NCBI GenBank assembly: GCA_016722075.1
Contig: JADKGW010000001.1
Span: 2,976,001-3,040,000 of the forward strand
DNA length: 64,000 bases
Direction of reading: 5' to 3'
Source: Candidatus Kouleothrix ribensis
Lineage (GTDB): Bacteria; Chloroflexota; Chloroflexia; Chloroflexales; Roseiflexaceae
Numbering within the stretch: the first letter of the stretch is position 1; each line of letters starts with the position of its first letter. Under the pieces are notes generated by a model. It did not search any database and had not been told where the DNA came from. It saw only the letters and a list, made by a program, of their open reading frames with translations. Position numbers and translations under genes: made by a program. Shown here piece by piece: positions 35,845 through 46,430 of the stretch.

Positions 35845-36795
35845 ATGCCGGCCAGCGCCGACTCGTTTCGGTTTGCGACCCACGTCGCCTTCGAGATCAC
35901 GATCTACATCCTGGGAATCGCCTGCATGCTGCACGCCGGCAAGCGCGGCCGCGCCGCAGTGTGTACGCTCATCGCCCTGATGCTCTACGGCATGTGCATG
36001 GAGCTGCTGGGCTTGCACCCAAAGCAGTTGGTCGTGCCCCAAGACTACCGGTACGGCCAGTTTCTGATCGTGCTGTTCAGGACGACCCAGGCGGCCCTAC
36101 CGCTGTGTATCGTCGTTGCCTGGGGCATTATCGCCTACACCGGCATCGCTACCGCCGAGAAGCTTGGCGCAATGCCATGGGCGGCGCGCCCGCTGATTGT
36201 GGCACTGCTGGGCCTCAGCACCGACCTGATCATGGACCCGGTGGCCTCGGGGCCGGGCGGGCTGGCCATGTGGCGCTGGAGCAACACCGCCGGCGACTTT
36301 CATTGGCTACAGGTGCCGCTCACGAACTTCATCGGCTGGTATGTCGTGCTCACAACGATCGCGTTCTATACGCTGCTGGGCCGGCGGCTGGCGCCGCCCG
36401 CGCAGCGCGGCTGGCCGGCGGCAATTGGCATCCCCGCGCTGAGCGTGGTGCTCGGCCTGGCCACCAACGCGCTGATCATGCTGGTGTACGGCCGCTACAT
36501 CCTGGCGCATGCGTGGGAACCGCTGGTGCTGTTGGTGCCGGCGCTGTGCGCAGCCGGGCTGTTGCTGCGCTATGCGCATACCTTCCGGCGCGACCACCGG
36601 CCCGATTGGGTCATACTGGCGGTTCCGCTGTTCATCTACAGTTTCTTCTTCGTGGCCTACATACTTACGGGCATGTTCGTCGGCGCGCGCTCACTGCTGC
36701 TCGTGGCCCCACCAGTGATCGCGCTCGGCACACTGGCTTACGCCTGGCCATACCTGAAAGCGCCAGCGGCACGGCTACAGACTACCAGCACCTGA
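35845..36795 (+). CDS. Carotenoid biosynthesis protein, CruF-like (DUF422)
   Basis: A 316-residue membrane protein with about eight TM helices, starting after an excellent ribosome site (AGAGGAGG, 35831-35838). The central motif LSTDLIMDPVASGPGGLAMW near residue 126 and WFxxPLTNFxGW-like text (VPLTNFIGWYVV, near residue 159) are signatures of the DUF422/CruF family. Known members hydrate the 1',2' double bond of gamma-carotene or bisanhydrobacterioruberin. Only 45 bases separate it from a UbiA-type prenyltransferase, so they probably form a pair acting on the same carotenoid. Which carotenoid is made cannot be read from the sequence. Confidence 0.85.
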   Translation: MPASADSFRFATHVAFEITIYILGIACMLHAGKRGRAAVCTLIALMLYGMCMELLGLHPKQLVVPQDYRYGQFLIVLFRTTQAALPLCIVVAWGIIAYTGIATAEKLGAMPWAARPLIVALLGLSTDLIMDPVASGPGGLAMWRWSNTAGDFHWLQVPLTNFIGWYVVLTTIAFYTLLGRRLAPPAQRGWPAAIGIPALSVVLGLATNALIMLVYGRYILAHAWEPLVLLVPALCAAGLLLRYAHTFRRDHRPDWVILAVPLFIYSFFFVAYILTGMFVGARSLLLVAPPVIALGTLAYAWPYLKAPAARLQTTST

Positions 36796-36840
36796 CGCGC
36801 GGCAGCACAACCCAGCCGATCGAGCGGAGGGCATGATCCC

Positions 36841-37899
36841 GTGAGGCAACCCAGCCGTAGTAGTCGTTTCGCGCACGCGCTCGCGGCAGCCGGCCGGTAC
36901 CTGGCGGCCTACCAGCGCTTTGTGCGCCTGCCGGCATTCGGCTTCACCGCGCTGGTGCCGCTGCTGGGCGCAGCAACTGTGCGCTCAAGCCTGCCGGCCT
37001 GGCTGATCGGCGGGCTGCTGGGCGTGGCGCTGGCGTTTCACCAGTTTGGCTATGTTCTGAACGACGTGATCGACTTGCCGGTCGACCGGCTACATGCCGA
37101 CCGGGCCGGCTACCCGCTGGTGCGGCAGGCGATCACGCCACGCCACGCGCTGTGGTTCGCGCTCGCGCAGATCCCACTGGCATGTGTGCTTACGGCCTGG
37201 CTGCGCGGCGACGTGTGGAGCTATACCTGGCTGGCGGGCGGGTTTGCCGGCGGTGCCTGCTACGACATCTGGGGCAAGCGCATGCGCTTCCCGCCGGTCA
37301 CCGATCTGATTCAGGGGCTGGCGTGGGCGTGCATGATCATGTACGGCGCGCGAATTGCCGGCATGCGCGCGGTGCCGCCGACCTGGCTGCTGGCCAGCTA
37401 CATTGCCCTGTACATCACGCAGCTGAACGGTGTGCATGGCAGCTTGCGCGATCTGCGCAGCGACCTGGCCGCTGGCATGCGCACCACTGCAATCGTGCTA
37501 GGCGCCCGCCCGCACGGCCCGCGCGGCTACCATACCTCACAGCGCCTGGCGATCTATGCGCTCGGGCTTCAGGCCGCGCTGAGCGTGCTGATCTTCTGGC
37601 TGCTGAGCGGGCAGCTCAGCTACGCGCCTGCTACCGCGCAGGCGCTGGCCGCGCTGGTGGTGCTGCTACAGCTGGCCGGGTACTTCCTCACAGCGCTGAC
37701 ACTGTGGCCGCCCCGGCGAGCGCCGCTCAAGGCGATTGTGCTGGCGTATGTGCTGGCTACGCTGCTTGGCCTGATCGGGCTGTTCGCGCCCGCGCTCGAC
37801 ACCGTAGGCCGCACCGCTCTGCTACTGGCCTTCGCCGGCCCGCTGCTTGTGTCCGACGCGGCAGGTGCCGTGCTTGGCCGGGTTTGGCGGCGCACCTGA
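36841..37899 (+). CDS. UbiA-family prenyltransferase, paired with the CruF-like gene
   Basis: A 352-residue membrane protein from the GTG at 36841, with GGAGGG about 9 bases upstream. The first Asp motif is NDVIDLPVDRLHADRAGY (about residues 80-97) and the second GSLRDLRSDLAAGMRTTA (about 200-217), both complete. About nine TM helices are visible. In haloarchaea and actinobacteria, UbiA-type lycopene elongases work with CruF-type hydratases to make C50 carotenoids, so a role in carotenoid chain elongation is a reasonable inference. A quinone or tetrapyrrole substrate remains possible. Confidence 0.85.
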   Translation: MRQPSRSSRFAHALAAAGRYLAAYQRFVRLPAFGFTALVPLLGAATVRSSLPAWLIGGLLGVALAFHQFGYVLNDVIDLPVDRLHADRAGYPLVRQAITPRHALWFALAQIPLACVLTAWLRGDVWSYTWLAGGFAGGACYDIWGKRMRFPPVTDLIQGLAWACMIMYGARIAGMRAVPPTWLLASYIALYITQLNGVHGSLRDLRSDLAAGMRTTAIVLGARPHGPRGYHTSQRLAIYALGLQAALSVLIFWLLSGQLSYAPATAQALAALVVLLQLAGYFLTALTLWPPRRAPLKAIVLAYVLATLLGLIGLFAPALDTVGRTALLLAFAGPLLVSDAAGAVLGRVWRRT

Positions 37900-37973
37900 G
37901 CCATGCGCCGCGCCAAACTTCTCAGTTGCACGACGCAGGCACAGGCATGCGACCCGCTGGAAACCACAAAAAC

Positions 37974-38005
37974 TTGGCCCAGGTTCTGTACAGAACCTGG
38001 GCCAA
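37974..38005 (-). terminator. Intrinsic terminator of the tRNA operon (32-bp perfect palindrome)
   Basis: Bases 37974-38005 form a perfect 32-bp palindrome (16-bp arms, TTGGCCCAGGTTCTGT as one arm). On the minus strand it is followed by GTTTTTG, as expected for a terminator downstream of tRNA-Gln. On the plus strand it may also stop readthrough from the UbiA gene, but no T-run follows on that side. Confidence 0.85.
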
Positions 38006-38042
38006 ATCCTTAACCTGATGTGATGTTACTGATGGTGCCTGG

Positions 38043-38113
38043 CTGGGGAACAGGGACTCGAACCCCAACTACCTGATCCAGAGTCAGGCGTTCTACCGTT
38101 AAACTATTCCCCA
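38043..38113 (-). tRNA. tRNA-Gln (anticodon CTG)
   Basis: A 71-nt cloverleaf on the minus strand. The acceptor stem is TGGGGAA with TTCCCCA, and the discriminator is G. The anticodon stem CCTGA/TCAGG encloses the loop CTCTGGA, so the anticodon is CTG. The T arm has the standard GGTTCGAGTCC core. CCA is not encoded. It is the second gene of a two-tRNA unit. Confidence 0.95.
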
Positions 38114-38145
38114 GTGATGCGGTTCGTTCGAACCGCGTCGCTTGG

Positions 38146-38229
<84 letters not shown>

Positions 38230-38254
38230 TCGCGGTCATCATCTGACGTGGGCT

Positions 38255-38283
38255 ATCATACACCACCTGGCAGGGTTTGTCAA
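38255..38283 (-). promoter_or_regulatory. Consensus promoter of the tRNA-Leu/tRNA-Gln operon
   Basis: On the minus strand TTGACA (38283-38278) and TATGAT (38260-38255) are exactly 17 bases apart. Transcription would start near 38248, about 20 bases before the mature tRNA-Leu. Confidence 0.85.
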
Positions 38284-38482
38284 ACGCGCCATGGGCCTGA
38301 GCGGGCATTATCAACCCGCCCGGAGCCTCACGCCATGTCGCTTTCTAGCCGCAGATCTGCCCGCCCCACGCTCTGCCAGAGGCGGCGGCCGGCGTGCTCT
38401 GAGGCTGTGTGAGCTGCGCATAGGCCACCACGGCACCACGCGTCAGATCGATGGTGGCCTGATGCCATGCTCAAACCAGCGC

Positions 38483-40480
38483 TCAGGGCGCGCCAACCTG
38501 GTAGGTATACGTGGCCGGCTCGGTGGTGAACGGCGCCGTGCCGCTCACTACCAGCGTGCCACGCTCGCCGGCCGCCAGCACCACGCGCGCGCGCCCCTGC
38601 CCATCAACCGGCACGCGCTCGACGCTGGTGGCGCCGCCGCGCGTGCGGATCAAGCGCAGCGCCCAGGTTTGCGGCAGCGCGCCAGTGGTGCGTACAAAGC
38701 CCTGGGCCTGCCAGCCGCCGTCGCCCTGCTCGGCGCTATCGGCGTAGCGCAGCTCGGGAATGCGGATATTGTCGATCAACAGGCCTTGCGCGTTATACGC
38801 CGCGTCATTCACTACCCAGAAGCGCACCAGCACCTGCTTGCCCACGTACGGCGTCAGGTCGACCTGCTCGTCGAGCCATTTGCCGCGCGTGCCTTTGTCG
38901 GTCTCGACATCGGGCGACCCGCTGACGCCCGTGAAGCCGTTGCCAAAATTCTGATCCTGCGGGTTGCTGGTGGTGGTGTAGCGGCCTTTGAGCGTGGTCC
39001 AATTCTGACCGCCGTCGGTCGACACCGTGACAAAGGCGTAGTCCCAATCGAGCTCGATCTCGTACCAGGCCGCGAACTGCAAGGTCGCCGATTGCAGCCC
39101 GCTCAGGTCGAACGCGCGAGTGAGCGTCTCGATGCTGTCGTCGCCGCGATTGCTCCACCACATGTAGCGTTGGTCGCTCGGGCGCGCGCCCACCAGCCCG
39201 ACCGTGTCGGCGCCGTCGAAGTCGAGCACCAGCGGGCCACGCAGCTCGCCATAGTAGTCGGCGCCAAACTGGCTGACGGTCGTGCGCACCGGGCCGCGAG
39301 CCGGCTGGGCCGGCTCGACGGTGGACGGCAACAGCGCGTAATTGTAGCGCCCAGCATCAACGCCTGGGTCGCCCAGCGCATTAGCCACCGCCCAGTCGGC
39401 GTACACATCGGCGAACTGCTTGATGTCGGGCCGCTTGCGCGCGGCAATCCGGGCGAACGCATCGAGGTTGTTCCCGGCATCGGCCGCAATCAGCTCGGCC
39501 AGGCCCTGTTCGCCGGCATACTGCTCTTGGAAATAGCGCAAGAACAGCTGCGAGGCACCGTAGTGATTGCCGGTCATCGCCGCATCCGCCGACCAGGTAG
39601 TCAGCTGCAGGTCGGGCTGCTGCAGGTACAGGCTCGCGACGCCGTTGTCGGTGTAGCCATTCAGATCTTCGGCCAGGGTCGACATGCCCTCGTTGAACCA
39701 GCTCGGGCTGCGGCGGGCCACATTCCACTCGATCATATGCTGAAACTCGTGCGCCAGCGTCGAGCCATACGACTCGCTGCCGAGCTCGTACGAGTTGATG
39801 CCGATCACGAACATCTCGCGCTCATTGCTAAAGCGATTCACGGCTTTGACCACGCCATCGGCCGACGAGAAGTAGCCACCGGCACCCTGCAGCGGCGTGT
39901 TCAGCACGGTCAGCCGCCGGTCGCCGTCGATGCCGGGCGAAAGCTCGGCGCCGAACAGCTCGCGGTTACGCTGGTAAATCCGCTGCTCAAACTCCTTGGC
40001 CGAGCGCTCGATGTCGGCCTGCTCGGCCTGTACGCCTGTGTCGACATACATCAGCACCACCGGCCCGGCGTAGCGCAGCTCGGCCTGCACCTGATAGTTG
40101 GTGTTGTTGAGGCTATCGGTAACCCAGAAGGTCTCCACGTCGCCGACCTTCACGTCGAGCGGGGTGGTGCGCGCGATGGAAGGGATATCGCCGATATCCT
40201 TGAAGGCCTCGGCCAGCGCCACCTGGTCGCGCGGGGCGGGCTGGGCCGCGCCAAGCTGGGCCGGGTTGTCGGTGGCCGTATCGGCCGGGATGGTCGGCTG
40301 CAGCGCGGGTGGCGCAGCGGTTGGCGCGGCGGGAACGGCCACAGCGGTTGGGCGCACGGGCTTGGTTGGGCGCGCGACAGCGGCGGTTGGATCCGCCTGC
40401 GGCGTAGGCTGCAGGTTGAACGGCAGCGCGCAGGCGCTCAGCAGCCAGGCCAGCGCCAGTACAGAAATACCTCGTCGCAT
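38483..40480 (-). CDS. Secreted lipoprotein zinc metallopeptidase (HExxH)
   Basis: A 665-residue protein from the ATG at 40478-40480. A lipoprotein signal (ALAWLLSACALP) is followed by a Pro/Ala/Thr-rich linker to about residue 70. The catalytic motif is STLAHEFQHMIEWN near residue 240, with a downstream glutamate in SWFNEGMSTLAEDLNGY about 18 residues later, as in gluzincin-like proteases. The C-terminal half has beta-rich segments (LQFAAWYEIELDWDYAFVTV, VDLTPYVGKQVLVRFWVVND) like the MAM/jelly-roll domains of immune-inhibitor-A (M6) peptidases. It should act on the outer face of the membrane. The stop codon is 254 bases from tRNA-Leu. An open frame of 751 codons on the other strand is a shadow. 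Confidence 0.85.
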   Translation of the reverse strand: MRRGISVLALAWLLSACALPFNLQPTPQADPTAAVARPTKPVRPTAVAVPAAPTAAPPALQPTIPADTATDNPAQLGAAQPAPRDQVALAEAFKDIGDIPSIARTTPLDVKVGDVETFWVTDSLNNTNYQVQAELRYAGPVVLMYVDTGVQAEQADIERSAKEFEQRIYQRNRELFGAELSPGIDGDRRLTVLNTPLQGAGGYFSSADGVVKAVNRFSNEREMFVIGINSYELGSESYGSTLAHEFQHMIEWNVARRSPSWFNEGMSTLAEDLNGYTDNGVASLYLQQPDLQLTTWSADAAMTGNHYGASQLFLRYFQEQYAGEQGLAELIAADAGNNLDAFARIAARKRPDIKQFADVYADWAVANALGDPGVDAGRYNYALLPSTVEPAQPARGPVRTTVSQFGADYYGELRGPLVLDFDGADTVGLVGARPSDQRYMWWSNRGDDSIETLTRAFDLSGLQSATLQFAAWYEIELDWDYAFVTVSTDGGQNWTTLKGRYTTTSNPQDQNFGNGFTGVSGSPDVETDKGTRGKWLDEQVDLTPYVGKQVLVRFWVVNDAAYNAQGLLIDNIRIPELRYADSAEQGDGGWQAQGFVRTTGALPQTWALRLIRTRGGATSVERVPVDGQGRARVVLAAGERGTLVVSGTAPFTTEPATYTYQVGAP

Positions 40481-40628
40481 GAACCATCCTTTGTCGATAC
40501 CACATCTCAAGCAAATCGGCAACACCGACGGCTGAGGCTATTGTAGCGAGAAGCCACGGCGGGCACAAGCCGCGCTTGTTTGCAAAATTGTCACAGAGCG
40601 GCAAACCCAAACGGATGCGCACAGCGTT

Positions 40629-40808
40629 CTATCACATGATAGGAGTGACGCAGTCGGCGTTTTTGCCTGCGGCAGCATGGTACGGTTCTGTTCTCGTGTT
40701 TTCGATTTTGCGCTCGTAGAGCGCAAAAATCGAAAACACAAACGATGAAGTACCGCTCTGCCGCAGGCAGGAATTGCCCGAGACGCGGGCGTCCTGTCAC
40801 ATGACAAG
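40629..40808. repeat. 180-bp palindromic (MITE-like) element
   Basis: The sequence is an imperfect inverted repeat about a centre near 40717. The inner arms 40696-40715 and 40719-40739 differ by one extra A. The next shells, GCCTGCGGCAG and CTGCCGCAGGC (40665-40675, 40758-40768), are exact. The ends are related short hairpins, CTATCACATGATAG and TTGTCATGTGACAG (reverse strand). It is AT-richer than the neighbourhood and carries no gene. It lies in a gap of about 560 bases, 40481-41038, in which I see nothing else definite. Confidence 0.75.
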
Positions 40809-41038
40809 GTAATCGGAGCGATGTCCTACGCGCACATAGTACTCGGGTAGCTAGCTGAAGAGGATGATCGGACGGTTGAATTCGGCCTGCGCCAACCCGA
40901 TACTGTAGGCAGCACCAGCGATATCAATTGGCTCAGCCGGCACAGCCGCGCGCCGAGCCGTTCGATCGGTCGCTGCGGCGGGGCATAGCCACCTACTCAA
41001 ACCACCGCACATGCATGCCTATGGAGTGGAGGTTCGCA

Positions 41039-41293
41039 ATGATTGAGTCGATTGTTCAGCTGGTAATTGTCAGCCTGTGGGCAGCTATGCTCGTGATCCA
41101 CACCCGCCGGCTGCTGCGCATGGCCAATGTCGAACTGAAAAGCCGGCCGGTCAGGCTGCTACGGCCGCAGCTGCACAAAGTCTGGTGGTGGCTTGGCCGC
41201 GAAGAGTACTGGCGCGCAGTGCAGATCGATGTTATGCGCTGCATGCAGATGACATTCATGGTGTTTTTGCTGGTCTGGGGCATGTATGCCTGA
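41039..41293 (+). CDS. Small membrane protein of unknown function
   Basis: An 84-residue protein from the ATG at 41039, placed after GGAGG at about 41026-41032; an upstream ATG at 41014 is less well placed. One TM helix near the N-terminus (VQLVIVSLWAAMLVIHTRR) and one at the C-terminus (QMTFMVFLLVWGMYA) flank a basic, Trp-rich middle (HKVWWWLGREEYWRAV). I do not recognise the family. An intrinsic terminator follows after 30 bases, so it is probably a monocistronic gene. Confidence 0.65.
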   Translation: MIESIVQLVIVSLWAAMLVIHTRRLLRMANVELKSRPVRLLRPQLHKVWWWLGREEYWRAVQIDVMRCMQMTFMVFLLVWGMYA

Positions 41294-41322
41294 TCCGCAA
41301 GCCCAACTATAGCCGTTCCCCA

Positions 41323-41360
41323 CCAACCCCAAGTGTGCGACACCTGGGGTTTTTTGTTGG
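41323..41360 (+). terminator. Intrinsic terminator after the small membrane gene
   Basis: Arms CCCCAAGTGT (41327-41336) and ACACCTGGGG (41340-41349) pair with one mismatch around a 3-base loop and are followed by TTTTTT (41350-41355). CCAAC and GTTGG extend the inverted repeat on the outside. Confidence 0.9.
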
Positions 41361-41494
41361 TGGCAGCGCCCGATACCGCAACGCAGCCACTCAAACGACT
41401 CAAACGGATTGTGGTACTATTAGCGCGGTGCGCAGTCTGGCGCGCCGATCGCAGATTGATCTGCCCGGCGGCGCCGGGCCATCTGGAGAAACCA

Positions 41495-41863
41495 ATGAAT
41501 GTTCGCTGGATGGCAGTGCTGACCGGCTACCTGGCCGATTACTTCATCAGCCTGCTGATCGTGCTTGTCGCCGGCCAGGAGTTCGTCAGCGCGCCGTCGC
41601 TCGCGCGCCCCACCGATGTGCTTATTCTAAGCCTGCTGACGCTCTCGACCGGCATTGGCGGCTATGTGGCCGGGCGCATGGCGCGCGTCAACCGCACGAT
41701 CAACGGATTTCTTGTAGCAATAGTTGGGATTCTGGTTGGCCAGCTGAATGGGCCGCTCCCACGCCTGTTCGTGCTTGCGAGCATTGCCGCGTGCGGCCTG
41801 GCGGCGCTGGGCGGCTACCTCAGCCGGTTCCCGGAACAACGCCCGCGCCAACCCTTGAGCTAG
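41495..41863 (+). CDS. Small four-helix membrane protein
   Basis: A 122-residue protein from the ATG at 41495 with GGAGAA just upstream. Four hydrophobic segments are visible: residues 5-25, 42-62 (LILSLLTLSTGIGGYVAGRM), 70-85 and 92-108. The GGYVAGRxAR text after helix 2 is common in small bacterial membrane proteins of unknown role. No catalytic motif is seen. It stands alone between the terminator and the anti-sigma-like gene. Confidence 0.7.
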   Translation: MNVRWMAVLTGYLADYFISLLIVLVAGQEFVSAPSLARPTDVLILSLLTLSTGIGGYVAGRMARVNRTINGFLVAIVGILVGQLNGPLPRLFVLASIAACGLAALGGYLSRFPEQRPRQPLS

Positions 41864-42047
41864 AATCGCTGGATGTTCGGCCTGGCTGGCCGGCGCCAAC
41901 CGCCCGCCCGCAGCGGCTGCGGCTGGCCTCCCGCGCACCGCTGGTCAACTCAGCGTACAATAAGCCATCCAACCAGCTACGATTTCTCGCACTGCTGAGT
42001 AGAATATCCGGCACGACCGCGCGCCACCATCATGCAGCAGGCCGACA

Positions 42048-42809
42048 ATGACTACTCCGCCCGACGACATTATGGACACCCTGGCAGCGTATGCGCTCGG
42101 CGCGCTCGCGCCCGACGAGATCGCCCGTGTCGAGGCGCTGCTCGCTGCGCAGCCCGAGCTGCGCGCACAGCTGGCCGAGCTGCGCGCCACCGCCGACGCG
42201 CTGCCATACGGCCTGCCCGACGCGCAGCCGGCCGCCGACCTGCGCCAGCGCACGCTTGACTACGCGACCGGCCGGGCCAGCCGGCGCACGGCCCGCACTG
42301 GCGACGGCTTGGCCGCACGCGCGCGGGGCTGGATCATGGCGCTGGCCACGCTGGCCGCTGTCGCCCTGGTGGCAGCGGCGATCGGCTGGGCACAGGTGAT
42401 CGGCGCGAACAACGACGCGCGCCGGCTCCGCGGCGAGATCGCGGCCGCCCAGGCCCAGCTTGGCCAGCTCCAGCAGCAGATCAGCGCGGCCAACAAGGTG
42501 CTGGCGTCGCTCGAGAGCGCGGCCGGCCAGGCGGCGCTGCTGCAAACCAACGCCGGGGCGGCCGTGTTCGTAGCCCGGCTGCCTGCACTACCACCCGGCC
42601 GAGTCTACCAGCTCTGGCGCATCCAGGGCACCAATGCACCGGCCAGCGCCGGCCTGTTCACAGTCAGCCCACAGGGCTTCGGCCAGGCCGAGCTGCCGGG
42701 CGGGCAACCCCCGGCTGCGGGCGAGATCATCGCCGTAACCGACGAGCCGGCCGGCGGCAGCCCCGGCCCCACCACTCAGCCGATCATCAGCGCCACGATC
42801 AATGCATAA
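42048..42809 (+). CDS. Anti-sigma factor, RskA/anti-sigma-K-like
   Basis: A 253-residue protein. The N-terminal helical region (DTLAAYALGALAPDEIARVE, residues 9-28, then LLAAQPELRAQLAELR) resembles the anti-sigma domain but lacks the His and Cys residues of the zinc-binding form. A TM helix follows at about residues 98-118 (LATLAAVALVAAAIGWAQVI), then a short coiled coil and an outer RskA-type domain with PALPPGRVYQLWRIQG and SAGLFTVSPQGFG. RskA-like proteins hold an ECF sigma factor at the membrane until regulated proteolysis releases it. No sigma-factor gene lies next to it, so its partner must be elsewhere if it has one. Confidence 0.85.
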   Translation: MTTPPDDIMDTLAAYALGALAPDEIARVEALLAAQPELRAQLAELRATADALPYGLPDAQPAADLRQRTLDYATGRASRRTARTGDGLAARARGWIMALATLAAVALVAAAIGWAQVIGANNDARRLRGEIAAAQAQLGQLQQQISAANKVLASLESAAGQAALLQTNAGAAVFVARLPALPPGRVYQLWRIQGTNAPASAGLFTVSPQGFGQAELPGGQPPAAGEIIAVTDEPAGGSPGPTTQPIISATINA

Positions 42810-42873
42810 AACGTTGGGTGTGCATCGCCCTGGCACGCAGGCAAGCCCGCGCCCGTGAAGCGCCACAGCGTAT

Positions 42874-42881
42874 GCTATAAT
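42874..42881 (+). promoter_or_regulatory. Extended -10 promoter of lon
   Basis: TGCTATAAT (about 42873-42881) is an extended -10 element without a good -35 box. It would start transcription near 42888. That rules out the ATG at 42880 as the lon start. Confidence 0.55.
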
Positions 42882-42915
42882 GCGCTGCGATCAAGCCACG
42901 GCAATAGGTATCCGC

Positions 42916-45411
<2,496 letters not shown>

Positions 45412-45470
45412 GCTCGCGCGAGCCTGCTGCTACCGCGCGAGCGGGTCATTCCGATTGAGCGTTGCAGGCT

Positions 45471-45504
45471 GCAGGTTTGAACGTGCAACCTGCCAACGTG
45501 CAAC
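45471..45504. repeat. Short repeats between convergent lon and SH3b genes
   Basis: AACGTGCAAC occurs twice (45480-45489 and 45495-45504), and GCAGGTT/AACCTGC (45471-45477, 45487-45493) can form a 7-bp hairpin. They lie in the 128-base gap between convergent genes. The hairpin might serve as a weak bidirectional terminator, but no T-run is present. Confidence 0.35.
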
Positions 45505-45539
45505 GGCTGTGCATGGCGCGATACAAGCGAACTCGCCCA

Positions 45540-46190
45540 CTAGGGCACGGCCTGCAGGAAATCGGCGGCGACCCAGCCCTCGGCGCCGGTGTCGTCGCGC
45601 ACATGCTTCCAGACCCGGTCGGGGCCGCTGAAATCCTGGCCGACGATCGTCACCACGCTGCCGTCGGTCAGCGTCTTGAGCGGCGGCTGGTCGGTGTTAT
45701 GATCGGGCCGCAGGAACAGGCCCTGGTCGCCGGTATTGATCACGCGGAACTTCGCCGCGCCGAGCGCGCTGGGGGCGGCGGCGGTCGGGCTGATCGAGCC
45801 GCTGACGGCGCTGGGCTGATCCGGCAAGCTCGACACACCCGCGCCAACGGCGGGGATCTGCGCGACCTCGGTTGGCTGGCTGAACTGCGGCACGCGCTGC
45901 GGCGAGCGCGAGATATAGATCATGACCAGCAGCAGCAGCAACAGCGCCACCGCCGCCACTACCACCCGCCAGCCGCCATACTGCAACCACAGCACGAACT
46001 CCTGGCGTGACGAAGGCAACCCCTGGGTGCGGCGGTTCTTGCGCGTCGCACGCGAGCCACGCCAATCGGGGTTGACCGGGTCGGCGCCAGCGGCCCGCCC
46101 CGCACCCAGCCGATCGGTCGGCTCGGTATCACTCTGGCGCGATGAACGAGTCGTCCGCGTATCGTACGGGCCGCGATCTTCCCGCGTCAT
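45540..46190 (-). CDS. Membrane-anchored bacterial SH3 (SH3b) domain protein
   Basis: A 216-residue protein. The first 75 residues are charged and cytoplasmic. One TM helix (about 76-95, VVVAAVALLLLLLVMIYIS) is followed by a Pro/Ser-rich outer linker and a C-terminal SH3b domain (about 145-216: FRVINTGDQGLFLRPDHN, then TDGSVVTIVGQDFSG and EGWVAADFLQ). Bacterial SH3b domains often bind peptidoglycan or other cell-wall material. The start follows AAAGGAGA. No partner is evident from the neighbours. Confidence 0.82.
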   Translation of the reverse strand: MTREDRGPYDTRTTRSSRQSDTEPTDRLGAGRAAGADPVNPDWRGSRATRKNRRTQGLPSSRQEFVLWLQYGGWRVVVAAVALLLLLLVMIYISRSPQRVPQFSQPTEVAQIPAVGAGVSSLPDQPSAVSGSISPTAAAPSALGAAKFRVINTGDQGLFLRPDHNTDQPPLKTLTDGSVVTIVGQDFSGPDRVWKHVRDDTGAEGWVAADFLQAVP

Positions 46191-46430
46191 CGGCGTCTCC
46201 TTTCAATTTGATGCTTGCTTCCAGGGCAGGATCTGCCAGGTTGCCGCGATGACGAAGCGCGTGTGAACGCCTGATCCACGTCATCGAGTATCATAGCCCG
46301 CAACCTGTACGCAATCATGATAGCACACCCATGGGTCGGTTTCAACACAAACGTTCACGGCCCAGACGCCGCGTGCCGACGCGGCGCACAGGCCGGCGAT
46401 CGGCGCATACTGGCGGGCACAGGGCCGCGC

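Noticed and set aside
38291..40546. Open frame of 751 codons on the plus strand
   Set aside because: It is the antisense shadow of the lipoprotein metallopeptidase, which has a signal peptide, HExxH and a good start. High GC keeps the opposite frame open.
42880..42915. ATG at 42880 as the start of lon
   Set aside because: It overlaps the -10 element TATAAT at 42876-42881, so it cannot be in the transcript from that promoter.
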